Shown: positions 36,506 through 46,794 of the stretch, piece after piece
Position numbering within the stretch: position 1 is the stretch's first letter
How the letters are laid out: every line of letters starts with the position of its first letter
Assembly (NCBI GenBank): GCA_018340805.1
Contig: JACMZG010001911.1
Coordinates: forward strand, 28,637,594-28,701,593
Source of the DNA: Microvelia longipes
Lineage: Eukaryota; Arthropoda; Insecta; Hemiptera; Veliidae
Reading direction: 5' to 3'
DNA: 64,000 nucleotides
Made by a program: the position numbers and the translations under genes
Notes under the pieces: generated by a model
The model's database searches: none
Told to the model about the DNA's origin: nothing
What the model saw: only the letters and a program-made list of their open reading frames with translations

Positions 36506-38320
36506 GTAAGATATTTAAACAAACGAACAATACCTCAAAACCATGAATACAACCTTAAGTTTGAACCCTGTATTGTTTTACTGTACCCTTTTGATTAAAA
36601 CAAAATATCCGACATTTATTTCTGCACTTTATTTAGTAAAGTTAGATTATAATGAGGAAGGACAAATACAAAAACATTCAGCTTTTTATTAATATCCAGT
36701 AACGGAGTCTTATGAAATAGCATTCGTCATTTCTATTCAAGATTATCAGTAACCAATCGATCAATGATCGTAATTAGTTTTTGTATTTGTACCACTCTTA
36801 TGCCAATACTAACACATACTATTATACCCGACCATCTATTATACCAACTTTTATTTTTAAATGGTATCAAATTAGAGATTTTATACAAAGTCTTTATTTG
36901 ACCTATCAATGTCTTAAACATTCAGTTACGTAGTAAAATTAAAATATATAGCTACACATATATTTATTTTTTTATTTACATTTTACGAATTTTAATAAAT
37001 AACTGAAAGTTTTAAGATATTGAAAACACCATTTATCTTCACTTACTACTCTTTTAATTAAATACTTTTTTTAACTTTACCAATACTTCATAACTTGTTG
37101 AACCCACAATTACTGTGAACACCAGCTAAATTGATTTCAACCACAGTTTTACATTTACATTTTAGTTGATTATCTTTATCAACTTTCTATTTACCGTACC
37201 TGTAACCTGTTGCACTCCTAAACCCCTCAAATTGAATCACACATCTTCAGTTTTATACTTATGTTAAACCTTAATCACATGTTTTGTATAAAATTTATCC
37301 TCATTACTATCTTTTTGTATTTTTATACAATCTCTTACTAATTTCTTTAGTTCAATTGCATGTCTTTAAAAATGTATGTTTTAAGATTATTTTTTTAAAC
37401 AGCTAATACATATGATAGGGTATAAAGAGATTGGCCAATGACAATCCAAACTGCATACAACAAAAGAACAATAAATCCATGAAAGTCAGCATGAATAAGT
37501 TTTGACAAATCTGTTGGCAAATCTTTTATAATTTTTGCATGGAGTATAAGGAGAGGCAATGAAGAGTATGTTTCATTCATTATCAAGCTGAATTTTGAAA
37601 TAATAATATAGTAACCACCTGTTACAAATACCGCCAAGTAATTAACTAAAATATTGCTTCGAAATTTTGGACTTTTAAAAACATTTTATAAAGCATTTTT
37701 TTAAACAAGCGTTTTGATATTTTTAAATTTTTGCTATTTTGCTAAAAATATTTTTTTAAATGCGCATATTTTAGTGCTAAGATGAAAATATTATTTATGA
37801 ACAATATTTTTATAGGTAAGTGATTTGATTATTAAATTTATATGCTTTATATGTGCAAAAAATATAACAGCTCAGCAATCTATTTTTCAAACATCTAAAT
37901 TTGTTTAATAAAATATTTTTTATTATTTTTTTGTGTTTTGTTTCTTTTTTAAAAATACAGTATAATGACCATTCATTTATCAATAGCAATAATTTTAAGT
38001 CAGTAAATGTCTTTTAATAGAAATAAAAGATTAATTGATAAAATAAACTATTGTAAAGTCCAAAACAATAGTCAAATTCGATGAGTATATATTTCACGAT
38101 ATCTTGACTTAATAGGAATATATTATAAAATATTAGTATTTTGATTTAGTCTACGGCATACATTTTTATATTATTTCCAATATTTAAATATCCTCTGAAA
38201 AAAAATTATTTACTGAAAAAGAAAAATCATAATCTAAAAAAAATATTTGTCTCACATTCTCTTGTTCAATTAATTATTGTTTTCAAGTATAAATCTAATT
38301 TTATTGTTTACTTATTATAG
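36506..38320 (+). other. Intron, nothing recognised
   Basis: 1.8 kb, AT-rich; searched by eye for a further exon 7 variant without success. A minus-strand open stretch at 37395-37637 is hydrophobic but unrecognised. Confidence 0.7.
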
Positions 38321-38458
38321 CAAGCCTTTGATGTGCTTGGTTTCTCACAAGAAGAAAAGCACGATATCTACAAGATTACAGCCTCAGTCATGCACATGGG
38401 TTCATTGAAATTCAAACAGAGGGGTCGTGAAGAACAGGCTGAACCTGATGGCACAGAA
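38321..38458 (+). CDS. Mhc: Mhc exon 8 (aa 338-383)
   Basis: 138 bases, phase 0, acceptor CTTATTATAG, donor GTAAGA. Encodes [40 protein letters not shown] and EPDGTE. Upper 50-kDa domain helices, constant in all isoforms. Confidence 0.96.
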
Positions 38459-38898
38459 GTAAGACTTATATCGATTTTTTAAATTTTGCAATTGTATCAA
38501 AGTTAGACATGCTTTCAGGGTTCCTGAAATTCAATTCACAAAAAAATAGACTCTTTGAGTGGATTGTCTTTTATTAATTTAAGAATAAAATCTTTTATTA
38601 CGAAAGATTGCGTTAAGAATAAGCGTGAAAACTGGAGTAGAAAGTAATTTTGGAAACTTTATGTTGGGTAGGATGAATTCAAAATAATAATTTAAAGAAA
38701 TTAATGAATAGTTATCAAGAGTATGACTTTGTTTTTACCTGTATTAATCCCATTATGTATGGTAAGGATGTGGGAAATATAAATGATTTCAGAGGAATCA
38801 AATACATGTCGAAAGTCACATATTTTAATATACTATTAATGATTATAATTATTCTGATTAATAATTGTAATGGATTCTGAATATTTATCTTTCTACAG
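38459..38898 (+). other. Intron, nothing recognised
   Basis: 440 bases, no motif noted. Confidence 0.8.
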
Positions 38899-39168
38899 GA
38901 AGGTAACAGAATTGGTCAACTTTTGGGTATCGTCGGTGACGACTTATACAAGAACTTGCTTAAGCCCAGGATTAAAGTAGGTAACGAATTCGTAACACAA
39001 GGTAGGAACTTATCTCAGACCTCATACTCAGTCGGTGCCTTGGCTAAGGGTGTCTTCGACAGGCTCTTCAAATACTTGGTCAAAAGGTGTAACGAGACTT
39101 TGGACACAAAACAGAAGAGGCAGTTCTTCATTGGTGTACTGGATATTGCTGGTTTTGAAATTTTCGAC
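38899..39168 (+). CDS. Mhc: Mhc upper/lower 50K and switch II exon (aa 384-473)
   Basis: 270 bases, phase 0, acceptor TTTCTACAG, donor GTGAGT. Begins EGNRIGQLLGIVGDDLYKNL, has LKPRIKVGNEFVTQGRN (the cardiomyopathy-loop neighbourhood, actin interface) and ends FIGVLDIAGFEIFD. Switch II DIAGFE (residues 465-470) is intact. It joins directly in frame to any of the five relay exons. Confidence 0.96.
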
Positions 39169-40194
39169 GTGAGTATAGTATATTAGATATAAGTTTACGC
39201 TTATATCAATCACAAGTCGTATAAACCATTAATAAGTTAAAGATACTTAAATTAATGCCTATATATTGGAGAAATCAATATATAGCATCAATAATAGAAA
39301 TCAATTGCAAATTTTAGCATTTACTCAAAATATGGGTTTACGATGGCAGGATATTGTAGCATTTAATCAAAATATGGTTTTACGATAGCTGCAAATTGTA
39401 GCATTTACTTAATATATTGATTCGAGATGAATGTCAGTCATGCAAAAAAAAAATATTTATGATATCTAAACTACATATGCATTTGTAGTTATTAAGATGG
39501 GCCAATGTAAATAGTAATTAAAAATTACTGCCCCCTTTATAAAAAATAAATAGATTTTAATAGAGTCCACAAAAAAGTTTAGTCCATCGAAAAATTGTGG
39601 ATATAATGTTTGTTTTATTATAACTTATTTTCACCGTATAGTATAGCCTATTTTGAAGTTTTATAATTTCCTTCAAAATAAGCAATACTAATTTTCTAGA
39701 AACCTTAGAAACAAATCTAGGATATTTTCTTAAAATTTATCTTATAAAAATATCAGTGTCAATACATTAGTTGAAAATGGAGAGGATAAGTTATAATTTT
39801 GTGTTTAATTTCAAAAGTACATTGAAATATTTATTGCTGTCGTAAAATACAAAAATAGAAACCTTAGATTGCAAAAATTAAGAATGCTCAACGTCGTTCA
39901 AAATAATTTGCGTATAATATACATGAAGGTTTTAAATAGTTAAATATTAATTATGTTAAATATACTATAATTCATAAGTAATGAATATATGTTTTTAAAA
40001 AATTAAGAAATTTTTAAAATATAAAAAATTAAGTATTTCAGTGTACTTATTATGTTCTTTGATCAAAATAATTAATGATTAGCCTATAAATCAATGAGAC
40101 GAGATGTGGGCAAATTTGGTCATTTAAGGACCAAAATTATTTTATACATGTTCATGAATATTTTCGTCATATATATGATGCCTTTTGTCTTTAG
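39169..40194 (+). other. Intron with short tandem repeat
   Basis: A block like TGTAGCATTTAATCAAAATATGGTTTTACGATGGC is repeated about two and a half times at 39308-39410. Otherwise AT-rich. Confidence 0.6.
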
Positions 40195-40365
40195 TACAAC
40201 GGTTTCGAACAAATTTGTATCAATTTCACAAATGAGAAACTTCAGCAATTCTTTAACCATCACATGTTTGTACTGGAACAAGAAGAATATAAGAGAGAGG
40301 GTATTAATTGGGCTTTCATTGATTTCGGAATGGATTTGCTAGCCTGTATTGAACTTATTGAAAAG
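40195..40365 (+). CDS. Mhc: Mhc relay exon (exon 9 type), variant 1 (aa 474-530)
   Basis: 171 bases, 57 codons, phase 0, acceptor TTTGTCTTTAG, donor GTAAAC. Encodes [40 protein letters not shown] and [17 protein letters not shown]. It forms the relay helix and loop that carry switch II movement to the converter. It is the only variant starting with Tyr and is otherwise nearly identical to variant 3. Confidence 0.96.
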
Positions 40366-41165
40366 GTAAACAGAAATTTGGAGGAAAAAATATTAAAAAT
40401 GAGAGCAGGAAAACCACAGCGACGTCCTGTTCTTCAGTTTGTCCCCTATTTTTCTTGTATCTTTGAGCTAATATTACATTTATTGTCATTTGTAATGTTC
40501 CAAGCAAATAATTAAGTAGAAAATATTTAACTACTATATCTCCGCAATAAGATGTGCTTTTGTAGTTAATCATCTTTGCTAGATTTTGGTGTTTCTCATA
40601 AAGTCATTTTTAGGATTGAGATCTACAGCAGTCTTCGTCGAAAAAAAATCAATTTCAATTATTATCTGTACTTTAAACTTATACGTATTAGAAATGCATA
40701 ATACGCTCTCATTTCAAAAAAAAAGTTGTACAAAAAAACAAATTCCGAGTTTTTTAAAAAAACTTAAAATGCGTAAATCAGTTTTAATCTTAAATAAAAA
40801 CCCAGGAAATTGCGGAAATTTCATCTTTAGTCTTACGATAAAAGTTTATTTGACAAAGAAGTAAACATTCATTAGCATTTGTTTTAAATATGAATGCTTC
40901 GACTTCACATTGCAGTACGAATGACGACAATTTAGGATAATTATCTAGAAAAGTTATTTATTTTAAGTCATAATTACATATCAAGAATAGGTTTTTGTTT
41001 AAATATAGTTTTTAAAATAAAAGTCTCACTAAAACTTAAGTAATTTTCCAAAAAAAACCGCCCTTAGCAAAAAACTTTGACTTTCATGTCTCAAACACTC
41101 CGGATGTGTGATTTCAAATCAGTAACGAAACTACTCTTGAATAAATTCTGTAATTATCTGTTAAG

Positions 41166-41336
41166 TTTAACGGTTTCGAACAACTCTACGTCAACTTCGT
41201 CAATGAAAAACTTCAGCAATTCTTCAATCAAAGAATGTTTGTTCAAGAACAAGAAGAATATATGACCCAAGGCATTGATTGGGAATTTATCGATTTCGGT
41301 TTGGATCTGGGATCTACTGTTGCGCTAGTTGAAAAG
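41166..41336 (+). CDS. Mhc: Mhc relay exon, variant 2, strongly diverged (aa 474-530)
   Basis: 171 bases, open throughout, acceptor CTGTTAAG, donor GAAAAG|GTACTT. Encodes [40 protein letters not shown] and [17 protein letters not shown]. Unlike the other four it changes CIN to YVN, the conserved HH to QR, VLEQ to VQEQ, and ACIELIEK to STVALVEK. Length, phase and splice sites are kept, so it still looks usable. The polypyrimidine tract before the acceptor is weak. It could be a specialised isoform exon or an exon beginning to decay. Confidence 0.85.
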
Positions 41337-41710
41337 GTACTTTAAGGTGGAAATTCCACTAGATAGTAGAAAACCTATATAATAGAAAATATTAAGTAAG
41401 AGTACTTTCTTTCTACATTGTAATCGTTGTTCTTCTTAGTTTTTCGTACTTTAATATAGACAAATATTTAGGAAATAGAAAATAACAAAGCTTTATTAGT
41501 AGAAATAGGGGATAACTGTATTAATACGTAATGTTTTTACATAGTTTACGTGTTTAGAAGTTATTATCTTAGCGTAGTTTATATATTAGAATTTAAACAA
41601 AACAAAAGCGCGACAAAAAATACAAAAATTTCGGTACAGCATAAATTATCATTGTAAAAAAATGCAACCCAAAAAATAATTTTTTCTTTGTTCTTTCTTC
41701 ATAATTATAG

Positions 41711-41881
41711 TTCAACGGTTTTGAGCAAATTTGTATCAACTTCACAAACGAGAAACTTCAGCAATTCTTTAACCATCACATGTTTGTACTGGAGCAAGAA
41801 GAATATAAGAAAGAGGGTATTAATTGGGCTTTCATTGATTTTGGAATGGATTTGCTAGCCTGTATTGAACTTATTGAAAAG
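41711..41881 (+). CDS. Mhc: Mhc relay exon, variant 3 (aa 474-530)
   Basis: 171 bases, acceptor CATAATTATAG, donor GTAAAA. Encodes [40 protein letters not shown] and [17 protein letters not shown]. Differs from variant 1 by only two residues (Y/F first, R/K in EYK-EGI), and the DNA is almost the same over long runs, which points to recent duplication or gene conversion. Confidence 0.96.
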
Positions 41882-42445
41882 GTAAAATAACCCTTAAAAA
41901 TGCAACATCCTTGTTCTCTGTGGATACTGTCTGCACTCCAAAACAATGTTATCTGTACTTTGTGTTTGTCCACTTTAATGTCTATGTTATTTGTTATCTG
42001 TAAATTTCACTTAGCACGTTTGCATTTTCTGTCACAAGATTTTTTTTTTATTTCTTTACAGCACTTTCCAGCATTCCTTTATTAGTTCTTTTACAGGGTC
42101 GCAGTCGTCGTTTTAATTCAGTTTGGTTCAGCGATTTGTAAAATTAACGAAGTATTAAAATCGAAACATTAGGGTAAATCATTAAAAAATTATTTAATAA
42201 AATGGACCTACACAAACTAATAATAAATAATGATATACAATACTATAACTTACAACAACAGATAGAACTTTTTTAACACATCGTAGTATGCTTATCCAAA
42301 TTTATTATAGCACTCGACATTTTCAATCGGAATACGAAAAATTATTATTTAACTGTATCCGAAAAGAAAAGGCTATTTAAATTAAAAACACAAAAGAAAA
42401 TATGAAATAAACTTTTTTTGTTTTCTTTGTTTTTCATCATGGTAG

Positions 42446-42616
42446 TTCAATGGTTTCGAGCAAATTTGCATCAACTTCACCAACGAAAAATTACAACAAT
42501 TCTTTAACCATCACATGTTCGTACTGGAACAAGAAGAATACACAAGGGAAGGCATCGAATGGGCTTTTATTGATTTTGGAATGGACTTACTTGCCTGTAT
42601 TGAATTGATCGAAAAG
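42446..42616 (+). CDS. Mhc: Mhc relay exon, variant 4 (aa 474-530)
   Basis: 171 bases, acceptor CATCATGGTAG, donor GTATCA. Encodes [40 protein letters not shown] and [17 protein letters not shown]. The variable relay-loop residues read TREGIEW. Confidence 0.96.
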
Positions 42617-43483
42617 GTATCATTAAATGGAATCGCTATTTTTCAAAGCTGGTGCATCCGCTGGACTTCGAAGCTTTAATGCTATTTTTGGATCATCGCT
42701 GAATTTACATGCTTACATATTCTTTTGTAAATTGTAGTTTACTTAGAGGTCTCCATACTTAGTTAGGTCATATTAACTCAGATATACATGCAAAACCGCT
42801 CGCTCTGCTGTCACCAGCAAAATGTCACTCATTTCTGATTATTTTAAATTAATGTTAACCCGCTCGCTCTGCTCAATAAATGTAACACAAAAACGTTGCT
42901 TGAAATCTGTTTAAACAACAGAACATTACAAATGGCGTCAGTTCCTTAATATATCAAACCATACTTGTTTGCATCACTTCAAGTCTTCTTCCCTTAAGCA
43001 TGCGAATACAGAAACCATTAAGAGGTACACTGAATGTTATGACCCTAAAAACCCCTAAATTTGTATTTAGGGGGAACACCATTTTACTGAACAATTGGAG
43101 ACCACTGGTTTACTTCTATCGCCTAGATGTATCTGGGACGACACTTTTCTTTGCTTTCGATTTTCATTTTATTTTCAGGTTTTCCTTTATTAGCACTCCT
43201 ACCTATACTTCTATAGAGCACTTCGGAAAACAAGGAATGCAATCCTTTCACCTTATCGTTGTTTTTATTTTTCTCAAAAATATAAAAACTTTTAAATAAA
43301 GTAATTTTTGAGAATAACGTACATTACATTGATAAAAAAAACTCATTAAGAGTTGCAATGTTCTAATGTGTGCATGTTATCTTTAATTCTATTGCTTGAA
43401 ATATTTGTGTTTTTGTTCTGTTTTTTATGTTTCAAACTGTTTATATTCGAAAATATGTCACAAAAACAAAACGAAATAAACAG

Positions 43484-43654
43484 TTCAACGGTTTCGAACA
43501 AATCTGTATCAACTTCACCAACGAAAAACTTCAACAATTCTTCAACCATCACATGTTCGTTTTAGAACAAGAAGAGTATCAAAGTGAAGGAATTGAATGG
43601 GCGTTTATTGATTTCGGAATGGATTTGGCAGCTTGTATTGAACTTATTGAAAAG
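43484..43654 (+). CDS. Mhc: Mhc relay exon, variant 5 (aa 474-530)
   Basis: 171 bases, acceptor AAATAAACAG, donor GTGACG. Encodes [40 protein letters not shown] and [17 protein letters not shown]. Relay loop QSEGIEW and LAAC in place of LLAC set it apart. The following intron runs 2.4 kb to the next constant exon. Confidence 0.96.
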
Positions 43655-44662
43655 GTGACGACTCATTATGACCGAGTCAAAAGAGCCTTAATAACACAGG
43701 GTTCGTCTGTTATGACTGCACTTTTATCAACAAATATAAACTTGTTAAAACTTTTACATCATGAGTAAGACGAGTTACACAAAACCTCATTTGACCCAGG
43801 CAAAAATGATTTGAATATATTTATTTATCAAATTTAAAATCAAATTATTTTCAGAATAATAAAATTTCTCTCCACTGACGTAACATTTATTTTAAAAAAA
43901 CTAGAGGTCATCATTAGAGCCTAACTAACAAATAAAAAAGGCACTTATGAAAGCCGGTTATGCATTATTTAAAAAAATATTTCATCCGAGGAGAGACTTA
44001 TTTTATTATTCTGATAATGATAAACTCTTCTAGCCCTCATATTTTAAATTTTAAATTATTTTAATATTTATTGCGTATTACCAATATCAATGAATTTCAA
44101 GATACAGTTTTGATTATATGACCATCTTTGAATAACTATATCTACGCAAAAACCATCTTTTCCTTTTTAAAAATTCTTTTGATATAAACATAAAAATATT
44201 AAATTCAAAAAAGTGCTGTTATAATAAACACCCTACATTTTAAAGCTTGATTAAATTATTTTGATGAATTTCATCAAAATAACATATTCGATTCTCACGC
44301 AAATTGATTACTATAACAAAAATACAGCTTCGTGTGAATTCGCTTGAGTTTCTTTAAACTTTAAATACTTGCTTTTGTTTGTTTTGTTTTTATTCCATAG
44401 TAAATTTTAAGTTTATAAGGAGAAGTGATATAAATATTTTGATTTGTTTGCACGTTGCATGCTTTGTTTTAGATGTATCTAAAGATATAATATAAAATGA
44501 ATATGTGTTATTTTGATTTTGCAATTTAGTTTAATTTCACAAATGAAAGAATTTGCTGTTAATTTAAAAAAATGTGTTATAGATAACATATATAAAAATA
44601 ACGATTAATACTATATTTAATGAAAAAAAGCTAAATAATTTTAAAAATTTGTTCCTAAGTAA

Positions 44663-45178
44663 GCTTCACACATAACACTACTATAGGCCTTATAATTGTG
44701 CACACCACATTGGGTCGGTAATACCAGAAAGTAAATGATTATGCCCATAAAAAATTACGACGAAAATATAAAGCAACAGTAAAGTACTAAAAATAATCAA
44801 GAAGATTCAAATGTTGTTTAAACCAAGGTGAAATATTTTTTTTTTCACGAAATTAATTTTTGAGGACAAGCCAATAAAAAAATTAAACTAATGCGAAATA
44901 CTACTTAATAAAAAAAGATATTAAAAACTGAAGTTTTTAATATCTTCTTGCAGGGTCGCAAGAGTACCTTTCTACGAAATACTGTACTACATGTGCTTTA
45001 TAGTAGCAGAGCACAGTTCATAAAGGAAATTACTAAAATTAATTTAATATCCTCATAATAGCATATTGAACCCTAAAAAATGGTCAGTGAACACGACATT
45101 AGTATTTTAACTAATGTACTGTATAGCTTGCTTTATAGCAAAGCGTTAAAAGCAATAAATAGTAGTTATGTGTGAAGC
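44663..45178. mobile_element. Possible MITE with short inverted ends
   Basis: GCTTCACACATAAC followed by ACTACTAT at the left is mirrored by ATAGTAGTTATGTGTGAAGC at the right, with a 3-base length difference. The roughly 515-base interior is non-coding and holds a perfect 15-bp hairpin at 44915-44946. Class not known. Confidence 0.4.
44915..44946. repeat. Perfect intronic hairpin, 15-bp arms
   Basis: AAGATATTAAAAACT and its exact reverse complement AGTTTTTAATATCTT are separated by two bases. Confidence 0.7.
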
Positions 45179-46065
45179 CAGAAGATTAATTTTTAGCTCA
45201 TGGTTAATTTAAAAGGTTAAATAAAGTAGCGACGAAGTGTTTAGTTTTACGATTTAAAGAATGATGCATAGAAAATGGTTATGTTAGAATACATGAGTTA
45301 CATGCGTCAAAGAAAGTAATGAAACGTGTTGTTGTTACTTGTTTAACCGCGTGATGCATTTCTTTAAACAATTGTTCCAAAATATTTAAATAACGGACGT
45401 CAGCATATTATTCGAAAGGGAAACAGAGAAAATTTCATTAAGTCTCCTTGTCAAGAATCTGAGAAAAGAAAAGAGAGGCTATTGCTTCGATTTTAACAAG
45501 AAATGAGATAAAGATCTCTATTACGACCTACCTAACAATCCGTCTTATTTTAACTATCTAAAAACCAGTAACGATTTTAAACACATAATTTGGAACAACC
45601 GTTTAAAATTAAACTTATTAATTAAAAGCATAAAACAAATTTACTCAATGACTCATTAGTACGACTGTGCTTACTTATCCATAAGTAAGCAAACGTTCAA
45701 CTTTCTCTTATGCCTATTCCTACCAGGTCCATTACTCCGATGAATTAAACGCATAAACGAAAAAGCAGGGTAAGGACAATATTATTATAATTAACAAGAT
45801 TATAATAATAAAACGTTTTCAGTTTCATTAAAAAACAAAATGTCCTTTATATTCCGTATGACTAGACCGCACTGTAACTATATACTCGTAATTGTATAAA
45901 TTTAAAAACTTTTAGATCAATACTGTTTCGCTGCGTATTGGTCTAAATAAAATGAGGTAGTAAATTTTTTTTATGCATTCTTCACAAAATTGGTTATATA
46001 AACTTGTATCGCAATCTTTTATTTCGTAATGTAATCTTTATTTGTGTCTATTTATTTGAAACTAG

Positions 46066-46245
46066 CCTTTGGGTATCTTGTCAATTCTTGAGGAAGAGAG
46101 TATGTTCCCCAAGGCTACTGATAAGACCTTTGAAGAGAAGTTGATGAACAACCATCTTGGCAAATCACCCAACTTCCAGAAACCCAAACCACCAAAGCCT
46201 GGTTGCCAGGCTGCTCACTTCGCTATTTCTCACTATGCCGGTTGT
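46066..46245 (+). CDS. Mhc: Mhc exon 10-type, lower 50K (aa 531-590)
   Basis: 180 bases, phase 0, acceptor TTGAAACTAG, donor GTAAGT. Encodes [40 protein letters not shown] and [20 protein letters not shown]. Lower 50-kDa domain at the actin interface. Constant exon following the relay cluster. Confidence 0.96.
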
Positions 46246-46634
46246 GTAAGTACATTATATAAGCTCAATGTTTTTGTTTAATGTAATGATCAGTTAAAGT
46301 TAATTGACACTTAAAATTCCCATTTTGAAAACTAGCAAAAGCAACTTATGAGCAGTTAATCTGATATGATTAACTGCACCTTGATGTTAATGCAACATTA
46401 GATTAACATTATAACTTGATGTTAATGCAAATATAATAACAAAGTCACCACAAAAATATATATTTCTGCATTAAAATACTTTGCGATGCTTTTGTGTCTC
46501 AATTAAGCATCGCATTCTATTCTAAATTTATTAAATTACTATTCATAATATTCGATTTTTGAATGTCCCTTATTAATATTTTTTAATCCTCACACAATCT
46601 TCTGAAATTATATATTGTATTTTATACAATTTAG
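46246..46634 (+). other. Intron, nothing recognised
   Basis: 389 bases. CTTGATGTTAATGCAA occurs twice near 46379 and 46416. Confidence 0.75.
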
Positions 46635-46794
46635 GTATCATACAACATCACTGGATGGCTTGAAAAGAACAAGGATCCCCTTAATGACACAGTCGTCGAC
46701 CAGTTCAAGAAGGGTAGCAACAAACTTTTGTGTGAAATCTTTGCTGATCATCCTGGCCAGTCTGGTGGTGCTCCAGCTGATGCTGGTGGCAAAG
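46635..46794 (+). CDS. Mhc: Mhc exon leading into loop 2 (aa 591-644)
   Basis: 160 bases, acceptor ATACAATTTAG, donor AAAG|GTATGG. Encodes [40 protein letters not shown] and [13 protein letters not shown] plus one base of Gly644. The Gly/Ala-rich end is the start of loop 2, which is completed by one of two alternative 53-base exons. Confidence 0.96.

Larger units (their letters stand above)
40366..43483 (+). other. Introns separating the five relay exons
   Basis: Segments 40366-41165, 41337-41710, 41882-42445 and 42617-43483 are AT-rich and differ from each other. CCGCTCGCTCTGCT occurs twice (about 42797 and 42859). No further relay copy was seen. Confidence 0.7.
43655..46065 (+). other. Intron with a MITE-like segment
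   Basis: AT-rich. Contains inverted ends at 44663 and 45178 and a perfect hairpin at 44915-44946, both listed separately. No exon seen. Confidence 0.7.

Noticed and set aside
36506..38320. Search for a fourth exon 7 variant
   Set aside because: No 104-base frame with the CLLS..DY..SQGK pattern was found by eye.
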